Positions 23,138 to 35,413 of a stretch of DNA of 64,000 bases are shown piece after piece (the first letter of the stretch is position 1; the number at the start of each line of letters is the position of its first letter). The DNA lies in NCBI GenBank assembly GCA_036897625.1, contig JAYMTA010000022.1, forward strand, positions 1 through 64,000. Reading direction: 5' to 3'. The position numbers were made by a program, and so were the translations under genes. The DNA comes from Pelargonium cotyledonis. Taxonomy: Eukaryota > Streptophyta > Magnoliopsida > Geraniales > Geraniaceae. The notes under the pieces are model-generated. The model was not told where the DNA came from. It was given only the letters and a program-made list of their open reading frames with translations, and made no database searches.

Positions 23138-26100
23138 TCCAATTCCTTATCTTAGATTAGTGTGGATTTTTAGGGTTCTAAGGTTTTTAGGTTACTAAGA
23201 AGACAAGATAGAATAAGTTTCTTTGTATTGACTCATTTGCCTGCTATCCCAAACGAAATACTGTCAATCAAGAAAGAACTCCTCTACCAGTACCTGGGTA
23301 CCAGGCTTATTCCTTAATTCGACTATTTTTCCTATTGTTTCATTCCTAAGACTTTATAAGAGTCCTTGTCTTATTGACATCCTAGCAGCTTAAGATAGTA
23401 CATGGACTTTGGCCCGGGTTCCATTAGCAGTAAACTATAAAGCTACACTGACTTGGCAGGCTTACAAGGCTCCTACTTTGCTTCCATAGACAGGTTTTGA
23501 GCTGGCACAGTTTGCATATATATATAGGTTACAGTAGAAAGTACATTAAATTACAGAGGCTGTAAAATTCATGGTTCTAGATTAGTTTAGAACAAGTCAA
23601 CTTACTCAAGTATTTCCCATACAAGTTTTTCTTTTGCCGAATTTGCTTCTTAGCAGTTCTTATGTTCGGAGCAAGTCAACTGTCTACTTAAATACATAAA
23701 AAGCGCTTTGCTTGGATCCTTTATAGGGCCGATAAGCCTTTGTTATTTTTACTTATATTTTATTCTGAACCCAGTAGAATTAGTAATAAGGAACCTGTAC
23801 AATTGAGAAAGTTATATAAAATTGTTTTAAATATTAACAGTTAATATTATATATAAAGTTAAATTTTTCAAAGTTCCTAAATGAATTTATCAAGAATACC
23901 AAGTATTTCTAGAGTGACTCTCAGTTTATTAAGAGCCCTTCTAGCAGGGTAAACATTAACTTAAGTAGCCGCCTATAAACTAAAAAAGAAGATGCGTGCG
24001 AGTTGACTCATTTTAGGCATATAATATAAGGTCACTCTTAACCCTTCTATTCGAACTTCTTGAGCTTTTCTTACCGTTAACTAAAAATTTAAAAGGTAGT
24101 ATAGTTTTCATTATTTGGCTATTTTGATTCCCAAGTAAATTACTATATAGACAAGATTACTACTACCTAAAAATAGAATATCACAGAAATTGAGAACCTT
24201 TCCTTGATAGGAAAGAAACAAGATTGCACTAAATTAGTAAACTGACTTTTGATACTCTATTAGAAAGGACTTCTTCATATATTAAGAATGCTGCACTCAC
24301 CTCTTACAAAAAACTATGGGAGGTCCCCGCGAAAGTAGTAAGTAGATGTTGTACTAGTTCCCGAAAGTGAAAAGATATATATAATTAATAAGGTTGGCTT
24401 ACTCTAAAGTCCTGCAACGAGGGAGTGGCTAATGTAAAGTATTTTATTTTATACTGCGCAACAAGGATATACTCTGTTAAAAGGGGCAAACTAAAAGGCA
24501 AGAGGAGAAAGTCAAGTTATAGTAAATGGGGTCTTTTATTTTAAACTAAGTTTGTATCTAGATCGGATAAAAAGAACACAATGAACGAGTTTCATAGACC
24601 AAATATAGTTACTCGTAACTCAGCATACGATATTTGGAACATATTTTGAAAGTTAAAGATCTCATAGTAGTCTTTTCCATTTCAATGCTATGAAATCATA
24701 AGTTTTCAACCCCTTAATTGTGCAATTATAGATATTAATAAATAGGGGGGTGGGTAGTTATAATTGAATAAAGTAGGATTAGCAATCTGGGATTTCCTCC
24801 TCTCACAAATATAGTACATACTAGATTTTAATTCTAGTAGTGTAGTATTGAATATTGGCGGCAGAGCATAAAAGGGCGGCTTAGTTCCGGCCACAAAACA
24901 GTTGATTTCATTCCTATTAACCTTTGTGTGAACCAGGAAGCACTCCCCTTCCTGCCTAGATCCGAAAAAGACTAGTCATTACTTAAGTGATTAGCACTCC
25001 CCTTAAGTCTAAAGTAAATACTATTGCTCTTGTCGCTTTGCTGCTTTACTGTAGCTTGGAGATAAGTAACTGCTTGAATCTTGTCCTAACTTTCATTCTA
25101 TACCTACGAGTTCTCACAAGGATCATGTGCAATTGGGCCCCTTGTTTATAGAAACAAATCGAGTAATACTTTTGAAATATAGAAGCAGTTACAATCATTC
25201 GGTGAATGAGCTAACTAAACTTTTCCTTAATTTCATTAGCTCCATAAAATAGTAAGAGTGTTTATAATATAACATTCCTAAAAAAAGGAGAAGCCGAACA
25301 GGGTAGCCCCCTTTTTTGTGATAAGATTCCCTTTGGATTGCTTCAAAATATAAGTGTTACTCGAGTTTAGAGGATTTGTAGGATATTGCTTTTAGACTAT
25401 TCTTTAAAGTTCTAAGTTCGATTATATATCAGGATTAGGAAATATATCAGCAACCCTTTTGTAACTAGGCTAAACTCCTTTGTAAACTCTGCTTGGCTTA
25501 AATATTGGTACGACCTTAGTTTTTCCATCTTATGCGGCTGCGAAAGCTCTTCTGTTTACTGAGAAGGCATCTTATCCTCTTGTAGATAAGAGTTCTATCG
25601 TATACGTTACGTTCGAGTAAAGTAAAGAGATGCTAGGTAAATTACAACTTTTAGGGAACTTCTTAGAGACTCTGTCATTGCAAAAGCTTTAGTTCTTGTC
25701 TGATCCCAGTTTGTCTTTTGATAAGAAAAGAAGTATGAGACCTCATTTTATATGGTGGTTACCTAAAAAGGGAGGTCATTCCGCTCTTAATTCAATGCAT
25801 TAAATTGCACAAATTACCTGGGATGGAGTTTTCCTCTTCTTATTAATTATCTTTTACTAATAAAACTGTTAATCCTCTAGTCGAGTTTACATATCCAGTA
25901 TTTAGAACAAAAAACTTAGGACGGTGACTGTCATTAGTTAGTGCTCGGAACTAAAACCATGTTCAATTTTGAGTTCCTAATTTACCTGACACATATCCAC
26001 CTCTCTTTGCCGCTTCTAAAAGCCTAGAAGTACTCCTGCTGAATTTAAGTGCAAACCGTGAGAAAAACCCTAACACTTCGGGTTAGCGGATGTCATGCTT

Positions 26101-27506
26101 TGTACTCTGCTTCTAGAGTTTACTGAATAAAGTTTATTGTCTACCCTGTTACAACTTTACCGAAACTTATAAAGGCCAAGCCGTCTTGAATTCGCGCATG
26201 ACGAGCAAACTAACCCGTGCTCTACATTTCGAAATGGCTTGGTATTTCGATGCAAGAACCCAACTATACTATAGGAGGAGAAGCTCCTCTTAATAAGGAA
26301 TTCTCGAGAACTTTCCTTTAATTCAATTACATTGATTTTTGAAGCGATCCTTTTCATTATTCTTTTGATTAAAATCCCGTGGAATAATATACGGAGGAAT
26401 CCTAACCCGAGATTTTCTTACTAACTTTATAGTATTCCTAAAATACTGGAATTGAAACTACGGCCTGGATACTTGAATTCCGAAATATCTCAGCTATAAA
26501 TATAGTTTTAAAACAAATTCCATGCGTACATATAATTAAAACACTTCATGCTAAATAAAACAGAAAACAGATAGACAATTCCTAGACAACATAAATAAGA
26601 CCAGAACAGATGGAATAACTTTCAAATACCTAGTACGAGATTCCAAAACCAAATGCAAACTAGTCGGAAACTCCTAATAATAAAATGTATCCGCAATAAC
26701 CATAGATTTTAAATCTCTGTTAAGGCCCTATTCCTTTGCTTATGGGATCTTAGGAAGCACTCCTTCCAATTAAAATATAATAAAGTGCTATGCTTATTTC
26801 TTTTAACTATAAGATTTGGTTTTATACAGTACGATAGTAGTAGTTATGATATAGAAGCAAAAAGGAATTATTATAGTCTTGATGTTACCCTCCTGGGCTT
26901 TACTACCCACACACAAACTACAAACTAGAAGAAAACACTAACAACTAACCTTGGAATCACTTGTCAAACAAGAAATTGCTTAGATAGTTACGCTTTTTAT
27001 ATCTATATATAAGCCGAGCATACTTAACTTAAAGCAGAGGGTATAAAAAGAAAAGTATTCCGGTTTCCTTTTAAAGCTTGGTAATTGGTAATCATAAAGG
27101 CATTCAAACCCCGTAGCCACTTCCTTTTTTCTTTAATAGAAAGTTCTAGCATCTCTTTTTGTGTACAGTATTTCGATTTGCCTTTAATAGACACAGTTTT
27201 CGAATCATATGAATTTCCGTGTGATTTGTAGAGTAACCAACATAGGGTATACAGAATCCGTTTATATAGAAGCTCGCGAGATTTGCGGAATATCTACAGG
27301 GACATAAGTAAATCAGTTCCAAACTGAGTTTTTATAAGATCTTTATTTAGGGAGAAGTAGTAAGAGCAACCCCATCAATATTTTATGTGTTCCATTGAGA
27401 ATAATTTACAGAGATATCTTAAACAATACCTAATAAAGACTTTCTATTACATACCAAACTACCTATACAATAGAATACTAATAGATTAGAGTAATATTCT
27501 CCTAAT
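23138..27506. other. anonymous AT-rich stretch
   Basis: No gene recognised. Frames are at most 66 codons. 26540-26990 is A- and AC-rich on the + strand, unlike its T-rich counterparts. A short TA run lies near 23517. Confidence 0.5.
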
Positions 27507-27578
27507 TAGCTGGAATTTCAATCGGTTAGATCGCGTCTTGTTAAGGCGAAAGTTGCAGGTTCGAGTCCCATCAGTCCT
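27507..27578 (+). tRNA. degenerate tRNA-like segment, trnD-type, anticodon now GTT
   Basis: The order TTTCAATCGGTTAGATC, CGTC TTGTTAA GGCG, then GCAGGTTCGAGTCCCATCAGTCC is close to plant organellar trnD (GTC), which ends GCGGGTTCGAGCCCCGTCAGTCCC. The anticodon stem keeps four pairs, but the loop reads TTGTTAA where trnD has CTGTCAA, so the nominal anticodon is GTT (Asn). T-stem bases differ from trnD by G-to-A changes on both sides, which leaves A-C mismatches. The 3' acceptor side CAGTCCT is well kept, yet the 5' side is unrelated. The pattern fits loss by transitions and small indels after the gene stopped working. Confidence 0.72.
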
Positions 27579-29991
27579 TACTTAAAATAAAAAAGAATTC
27601 TATAGTAAAACCAATAGCTTCCCTTTTCCGACCGTAAACCTAGTATCTTATACTCGGTATTATACATATTTATCGAAGTAATTTTTCAGGATAGCCACAT
27701 CCGCATATTGACACAAGATTTATGTCATCTATAACAGCCCTATTTTTTCTATTAACTCCAAACGAGTCCACTTTTTAGCACTAAACACTCTACAATTACG
27801 TTCGTTGTATTATGTAGGGAACCCGCCTGATTTTCTCTCTATTTTTGTTATTGGCAAGCACCCCAACCTAACCTGTTCTGAGTATCCTGGGTTTTTTGAT
27901 TACCTAAATTGCCAAAGTACAGAGCTAATGCTTTGTGAAGTACCTTGCGATTGTCTTACTTAATAAAAGCTAGATCCCTCCTGTTTAGTTTTGTTAGCAA
28001 GGGGTTAGATGAAGGCTCTACTCTGTATGATTTGTAACCTACGATCCCCTTTTCTTTAAGTGTTTATTCCCTAGAGTTTTAGCTGTCTTTAGTAGCAGGT
28101 CAGTGAGCTTACGGCATCAGATTTATAGAACTCAGTTTACATAATATCATGTAAACGTCAGCAGTTTAAGCTTGTTTCGTCAACTAAAGAGATCAAAGGC
28201 TGTTGTTAAATCACTAGATTCCCTTGAAAAGCTCTCAAAAACGGATTCGCAGTTGCTGAGTTGTATAAAAAAACAACGTCCTATTTATTAACTGCTATTA
28301 CTATATAAATATATGACACTACAGCTCCAGAATTATAAGACCTGCAGGTACCTATAAAAAGAAGGGACTCTATACGACACTTGGGTAAGCCTTTTAAGGA
28401 GTTCCGTAGCTCTATTTGACTTTAATATCGGTGTATTTTTCAGTAAAAAGTCAAATAGAAAGCTAATATACTTTACATAAGTCTACGAGCTCTCTTGCTT
28501 TTACAAAAGCGAAAGGGTTTTATATAGATAGGCAATCCAAATATCCAAAGGAGAGTCTTACTTTTTCGGGATAAGAAGTTTACTGCTTGCTTTTAGGAAT
28601 ACGGGATTCAGTAAAATACGCTATGGACACTAAAAGGAGCGCCCCATGAAAGATGCTTCACTAGAATTTGGCAGGAACACAAGAGCTCGGTTGTCCATTA
28701 TATATTCTCGAGGAACCGTATATTTCAAAACTAAGAAACAGGTATTTAGGGTAAGGGCTCTGTACTAACTGTAAATCTAGTTACTAAAATGAAAACATCT
28801 AGCTTAGCTAATTTCTGAATGGCAAAAACTTTTTCTAACGGACTCCTCCTTCTTTTTTTATTAAAAAATAGCTATCCTAACTAAGAGCAGAGCCAAGGTT
28901 ATTGCGTTGCTAAAGAGGGCCTAAAGATTTTTCTATTTAGTGCAAAAAACTTCTTATGACTTTGTCTGCTTCCTGGTATTAAAACGAAGTAAACTCCCTG
29001 TAGCCTAGCACTCCCCAGGGCTCCTAAATTGTGGTGTTATTCCTTACAAAACAGGGAAGAAGTGTTACCTTATAGGTTCAAATGAAGCGAGTTTTTCTTT
29101 CAACAGTTTACTGGGTTGCACAGGAAGCTAAGTTCGAAAAAAGACGTTAGATAAAGAGTCAAAAAAATTTTTAAGTATCTCTTTGTTATATGAAATATGT
29201 TTTCTCTCTGACACTACTTAAATTATTAGTTTGGGAATCTCCGCAATAAGTTTTCCTAGGTTCAAATCCAGTAATTAAGTTTATTTCAAGGAGACTTGGT
29301 AGTTTCCTAAAAGAGGCTCCTTTATTTATAAATTGTACTTTACTTTCATATACTAAAACCCTGACTAAGCATTTCTATTTGAAGCCAGCTAACCCGGTTT
29401 GCCTTTAAGAAGAGAAGCTCCCGGATTCCCTTTCCTAAAATCATATTACAAAAAAAGGAATAAAATAAAGATTGCTTTACTTGACTTCCTTATTTCAAAT
29501 TAGTACTTACCCCTTTGTCTCCATTTCTACTGCTAAAAAAAGGTTTCTCGTCTTTCAGGCCTTCTTACTAAGCGGTCTTCCTTGTTATATACATATATTA
29601 GGATAAGTTTCTCTTATATAAACCCTCACGAGCTCGCCTGGAATGGCTACAAAGCAAAGATACGAAACCTGTTGTTGATTCCGAAGGATGAGTCCTGTAT
29701 GTTATACTAAGAGAACCTCCTTAACTTAGTTAACGGTAGCAATATCGTAATTCTGAGGTACCTGCCTGAATTTTGAATGAAACGAAACTCTGATTAGTTA
29801 TTTGCACTAATAAATAGAATTGAATGTATAGGATCCGCTGCTATAAAAATGCTTACTAAGAAAAGACTAAGTACCTACTTAGGAAAATTATTGCATATAC
29901 AGTACAAAAAACGTAAGCTTAAAAAAACCTTACTGAATATTAGGTATTTTAGTCACTTAAATATCCAAAAGAATACCTAATTTGTTTATAG
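27579..29991. other. anonymous AT-rich stretch
   Basis: No gene recognised. A T-loop-like word TAGGTTCAAATCCAG lies at about 29258, but no D arm or anticodon arm lies at the right distance upstream. Confidence 0.5.
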
Positions 29992-30059
29992 TATTCTGTA
30001 ATTGAGTGGTAAAGCAACCCGCCCTAATTATTGAAGTTGGTTCAAATCCTATGTTCTGA
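29992..30059 (+). tRNA. tRNA-like segment, identity unclear
   Basis: ATTGAGTGGTAAAGC looks like a D arm. GTTGGTTCAAATCCTAT, 20 bases further on, looks like a T arm with four of five pairs counting G-T. The middle does not fold into a clean anticodon arm, so I assign no amino acid. The acceptor sides (TATTCTG, GTTCTGA) do not pair. Overall length, about 68 bases, is right for a tRNA. Confidence 0.45.
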
Positions 30060-31104
30060 TCTTAGATTACCCCATATTATAATATAGGGAACTCCCCACA
30101 AAGACTAAAGATCTTGGACTAGAATTGCTATAATGTTTTAATTTACTTTAAAAAGAAATTAAGTTGCTTTTTAAATAGATGCTTATAAAATTCGCTCATG
30201 GAAAGCTGTTTAAACAGGTACGGAAAACAAGTAGAATGGGTAGAAAAGATGTAATACACAAATATAGCTTGAGTCCCTTATACTAATTAGTAAAATGCAA
30301 TTCCTTCCCACGAGTTGGAACCTGAAAGACCTTTTTTTTACTCAAACTAGCATGCGCCTTGGGGAAGACCTCAAGCCAAGGGAAAGGCTTTATTATAAGC
30401 ATAGGCAAATTATAGAAACGTTTAAGTTCTTGTGCTAAAAGACGGGTGGGACTCGGATCAACAAACTTGGAACTCCTACTCTTATATTAATTTAAAGAAA
30501 GCAAAATATAAGGCTAGTTTAAGAAACCCCCTACTAGAAATAGATATTAAAAGGGGTTGTAAAAGCGAATAAGATGCGCATTTACCAAGTATTCCTGACT
30601 CAAGAGGGCTCTTATTAGTTGCATTTTCTCAGTTATAACTCAGGAGGGTAGTCTTCTTTTTTATCGTTACTAGAGTCGTTGAACAGCTCGTGTTCAAGGG
30701 ATTCTTTCTCGGTAAATTAAGATGGAATAAAGAGTCAAGTTTGGCAAACATCAAAAAGTACTGTTCGAAGGTTCCAGAGATGTATTTAAACAACAATTAG
30801 GCGCAAACCTCCATGTCTCAAAGTAAATACTCTTTTGGATTTCTACATATTTGATCAATTAGAATTACATAAATAGATGATTTTTGAAATAAACCCTTCC
30901 TTTTCCCAAAACTCTCCATTTTTCCTATTTTCTAAACTTTAACTAAACTCAGATATTGTTGCTAGACAAACAGGTACATTTCATTAAGCAAAATGCCTAA
31001 AAATTTTACGTGTTTCTAGAATTGTAAAAAAGGAAAGTCTTAACAACTAGGAATTACCTCTTTAGAGAGAAAGCTTAGAAAGTTAAGTAAAGTGAAAGTT
31101 TTTT

Positions 31105-31182
31105 TGTATAGCATAGTCTAGTAGTATTTCAGTCATTCTCGTTTCTGTGAGGTCTCTTGTCTAGGGTTCGAAACCTGTAAAC
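31105..31182 (+). pseudogene. weak tRNA-like segment
   Basis: AGTCTAGTAGTA recalls the D loop of Gly or Glu tRNAs, and AGGGTTCGAAACCTG is a T arm, with the expected distance between them. No anticodon arm can be folded with confidence. It may be a decayed tRNA or coincidence. Confidence 0.3.
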
Positions 31183-33355
31183 AAGGAAACACAAAAGCAA
31201 CTTCTTTCTTTTATTCCTTGAATGCCTTTAACCAGTGTACAGTAACACGGAAATACAAGGGTTCTAATCCCTTCTTAAGTAAGATAAACCAATCTAAGAA
31301 ATAAAAATTCCTTAGTTTTCATTCCTTGTTAACTAGAAAAATCCTGGAACCTCAAGAACAAGAAAAGAGTACTCCTTTTGCCTTTGAACTTCTCTCTTGT
31401 AAAAAGGGTTCTTTGGTATTTCTATTATAATATATTTCTAAACTCAGGGTTCCTGATCGACTATTCCCTTCTTTAAAAAGAGCCGGGGTACCCCAAATCC
31501 AAATAAAATGAAGGAACACTCCTATCTAGTTGATACTTAGTTATAGAAAATTCCTCCTAACCTTCACTCTACTGGAATGGGATAAACTACTCTACAAACC
31601 CCTAAAATTCTCCTTGCTTGGAACAGCCCTCTTATACTTACTCCCGAATTGGAAAACCTATAGAGGAACCTGGCAATCCAAGAGTGTACCTTTAAAACTT
31701 TCACCTTTAAATTAAGAAACTCTGGAACAAAATAAAAATAACTAAGGGCAACAAAACTTTATTATTTGCAGGAATACCGAAACTAATTGTAAGCCCGTTT
31801 CCGTGTCATAAAAAGCAAGCTAGCCTTTTCGGTAAACCGTTTGTACATTTCAGAGATTTAGGGCCGTTTATACTACAAAATTCTTGGGTTGCAACCATTT
31901 ATAGAGAAATAAAGCAAGGGGAATGCCGGTATAGCAACATAGACTAAACCAATCTATAATCTACGTTACCCTTCTAAATCTAAAAAGGTAAAGAACAACA
32001 ACCCTAACAACAAAGGGAATCCTATAGCTTCTCTTCCGGGTCCTCCTTCCTCTCTTCTTCCTTATCTAATAAAATAACTACCTCTAACAAAAGTCAAGTA
32101 ATATAAAGACATAGATAAATAGAAATCTAAAACAAGAATAGAAAACAAAAGAAGAAGCAACAAAGTCATAGGGTCTTTCCACTTTAAGAAACTCTGGACA
32201 AAGGGGGACTAAAGACAAGAAAACTCAAGGAATTACCATAATATTATATAAAACTCACTACAAGGCTATTTAAATGCACTAAAAAGCAAGTTATCCCGCC
32301 AAGTAAGGTGAATTTTTTTTGCCTATCCGACCTATTTTTCGTTGATTTTAAGGCATAAATTTGATCGATACCAGGTTCTCAACAAGGAATTCCTTAGCAG
32401 TTCTCCTCTCTAAACGAAGGGAATTACAGAAGTAGGTTGTTGCCAAAGCAGGACTGCTGTGGGGGAAGTCAAATAAGCGAGAGGAAAGGACTCTAGGGAT
32501 AGGGGAAACCATTTCATTTAAGGAAGGGGTTAGGGGTAAGGATAGGTAGTAATCAGGATTCTTTCAACTTTGCCGCTAAGAAGAAAAGACTTGCAGGAAT
32601 TGCTAAACAAGGACTCTTTCTTAAGTTACACTACGCGCAAGCAGATACAAAAAAGAAAAGGGAGCTTCTGTCTTACACTAGGAGACTGAAGTATAATAAG
32701 CATATAAATAAACTGGTACTTTATAAGCGGATAACCCCTTCGGAGCTCTCTTGTGTTATTAAATATGAAGTCTCTCTCGCGGGTCTCAATCCTAGGAGGG
32801 GAGCCCCTCTCTTTAATAAAAACTGGAAGGGGGGCTAAAGAAGGGTAACGCACAAGAGTATATTGATATAACTGCTTACCTTATAGCACCCCACCTTCTT
32901 CATACCTTGTTTCATAAACTGGTAAAAGTACTGTACTAAAATAGTGGATCCCTAATTACCCTAAAACATTTTTCAGAGGAATCCTAAGTGTTTATCCGAA
33001 CGGCTCCTTTTTGGAATTAATATAGCAAATTCTTATAACTAGGGAACCCCCGAATTCCTGTAGTATAAAAGCACTACTTTATTTAGTTCTATATAGAATC
33101 CCGAATCCTTCCCCGGAAGCCCCCCTATTAGAAGCAATCCGAGTTACAAGTCCTACTTGTTAGTATCGAAAGATTTCTTTGACTAGCTGTTTTACTTGGT
33201 AAGCCACTAGAAAATACAAATTCAAATATTACTTACTGAAGGAAGGCTTTAGATTGGAAATCGCTTATATAAAAAAGTCAGAGTTTTTAGTGTATGCTTT
33301 CCAATGTAGTTACTAGTAATAGTCACTCGAATGTAGTAAAGCGAGCAGTTATCTT
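31183..33355. other. anonymous stretch, purine-rich in part
   Basis: No gene recognised. The word AAGAAACTCTGGA occurs at about 31715 and about 32191. 31960-32180 is A- and AC-rich on the + strand. The frame at 31530-31715 (61 codons) reads hydrophobic but matches nothing I know. Confidence 0.5.
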
Positions 33356-33427
33356 TAGTCTTGTTTCCGATTGGTAGAGCAATGGACTTTTAATCAAACA
33401 GCATAAGGTTCAAGTCCAGCTATACTA
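33356..33427 (+). tRNA. degenerate tRNA-like segment, trnK-type (CTTTTAA loop)
   Basis: TTCCGATTGGTAGAGC (33365-33380) is the D arm, CTTTTAA the anticodon loop (TTT, Lys) and AAGGTTCAAGTCC the T arm. The anticodon stem ATGGA/TCAAA keeps three of five pairs and the T stem is weak. TATACTA at the 3' side recalls the trnK acceptor TATACCC but has no 5' partner. The D arm is identical over 16 bases to the - strand copy at 35390-35405, which ties this copy to the AGATT-loop sub-type as well. Confidence 0.62.
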
Positions 33428-35342
33428 TTTATGGAATCTTTCAGTTTGAGAAATCCTACTTGGGGAGAGTTATACCATCATAGAGCATTCGTCCACCTTT
33501 TATGAATTGTTTCTTGCTTTTTGGAAGGGTGCGCCGCCTTTTAGTTCTATGAATATTTCTTTTTATCCGAACGAATTTGTAATAGTTACTCGCCTGGTTT
33601 TGGCAATTCTATCTCTTTTTAGGGTCTAATCAAGGAAACTACTTGACTAAGAGGATCCTTTGCTTATCTATTATATTTTGCTATAGTTGGATATAAGAAG
33701 TTTTTTTGCTTATGCTTATTTTCTCTCAAGGAGTCCTCTACCCACTTGTACTTGACTCAGAAATTCCATACCAAAACTAGCCTCGGTTTTCTATTTCAGG
33801 AGTATCAAAACAGGATCCTACTCTGCTTTCCCTTCTATTAACCCGTCTTGAACCTTGTACATGTAGCTGCTTTTCATCTTAAACTAAGTTAGATAAGGTA
33901 TACCTACCCCATTTGTATATCCCTTTCTAGCCTTTCAAAAGGACAGATTCTATAAGTGATTAAAAAGTACTCCTTTTTTAATATGGAATGAGCAAGGCTC
34001 TCATATGACTAGCTATCCTAAGTATGATATAAAACTAAGAGACAAAGGCTTTGTTACGTTACAGTAAAGTAAAGCTTATGTACTTAAACTAAAAAAAGAA
34101 GAAAAAATAATCAAGCAAATAATAATAAGAAGCAAAGTTAAATATTGTTATGCAGTATCTAAGTCCTTTCGTTATAGAAGGCAGACGCCTTACAAGTACT
34201 TTGTTTTTAGCCCAGAAGCTAACATGATAACAAAGTAGTGGTAACGGGGTTTTATAGATTTAATTCCCTCGAGTTTTCTTTTACTAAGGTTTTTAATTCT
34301 TAATCCCAGCTTTATTAATCAGGAAGTTAGCTCTCTTAATAAAACTCTTGTTAAAGAGTGAAAAAGAAATGGAGATTAACCAAGAATATACTACAGTAAG
34401 ACATGGGCCTCATAATATCCAAAAAGCCTGCGCTGCACTAAGGTCAATAATACTGAGTTTTACTTGCTAAATAAGGGGTTCTATGTGTTGTAAACTCTAT
34501 GGGGTCCTCCCTTTTTTCTGACCTTATGTAGGATTATTTACATTCTGCATTATCCGGTATTATAGAAAAGTATAGTGCAAGTCACTCTTAGGCTCTCCTT
34601 ACTCACTGTAAAGACACCAAAACTCTTTATTCTAGTTAGGCGACTCTATATCGATGGGCCGCCGTGTGTCAAATACACCGTGAATATCTAGATCTCGTAA
34701 CGTAGAATAACTTGTTTATATAAGTAAACGGATACTCTTAAGGGCTTCCTATTCACGTTTTTAGGATTCTCCTTGATAGGTTTTACACCAGGCAATCTAA
34801 AGGATTTCCTAGTATATCAGGAGTGCTTGTGGATATGAATAATATTATTAGAAGATTTTTTCTTTAGTAATACGTGTTGGAATGTCGGAATTGCGGGTAT
34901 AGCGGGATTACCTTGAATTTCTTTCTCCCTTTAACTTACGAGATCTATACTTTGAGTTTTTTTAGTACCTCTAATTTGTTTTAGTTTAATTATTTATAAG
35001 GGATTTCGTTCAAGAAGGGTCTCAATCCGGAAAGGCTACCTTTTCTGTAGAGAGTCTCTTATTAGGATTTTCTTTGTTCCATAGGGTACGCAGAACGAGT
35101 TAACTCAACATATATTCCTTAAAAATTTATTTACAGCTGGTGTTTGAAAAGGAGGGGGTACTTTCAAGTACAAGAGTAAGTCCTTTTTACTCTATATATA
35201 GCTCAGGCTAGATACCTAAGATTAAAATTCTTAACCCTAGTGGACACGTTCTTTTATACTTTTTTATTTTATTTATTATCCCAGGTTTGTTAATAAGAAA
35301 TAAATGCATACCTTAAATTTAAAATATAGGAGGAAGTTAATC
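33428..35342. other. anonymous AT-rich stretch
   Basis: No gene recognised. One frame near 33430-33620 is open for about 60 codons without an ATG and reads partly hydrophobic. Dozens of such frames are expected by chance in 64 kb. Confidence 0.45.
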
Positions 35343-35413
35343 GCGCTCTGGAGCATTTGAACCCACGGCCTGCAGGTAAATCTTCCAACGCTCTACCAAT
35401 CGGAACACGGAGG
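35343..35413 (-). tRNA. degenerate tRNA-like segment, Lys-derived family (AGATTTA loop)
   Basis: On the - strand it reads TTCCGATTGGTAGAGC, GTTGGAAGATTTACC, then GTGGGTTCAAATGCTCC and AGAGCGC. D-loop and T-loop words are intact. The anticodon loop is AGATTTA with G at the position that should be T33. The 3' acceptor AGAGCGC would fit a trnW-like 5' end GCGCTCT, but the 5' side here is GCCTCCG, so only about four of seven pairs form. It may be a patchwork of two tRNA copies. It shares its loop type with 18914 and 40985, and its D arm with 33365. Confidence 0.62.

Noticed and set aside
26185-26265. Possible - strand tRNA with GTAGAGCACGGG
   Set aside because: The T arm is missing and no anticodon arm can be folded.
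26631-26640. TAGTACGAGA, as in the sarcin-ricin loop of large-subunit rRNA (also at 59259)
   Set aside because: The bases after it (GGACC in rRNA) are wrong and no other rRNA helix or conserved word is near either copy.
33430-33620. 60-codon open frame without ATG, partly hydrophobic
   Set aside because: About a hundred such frames are expected by chance in a window of this size and composition.
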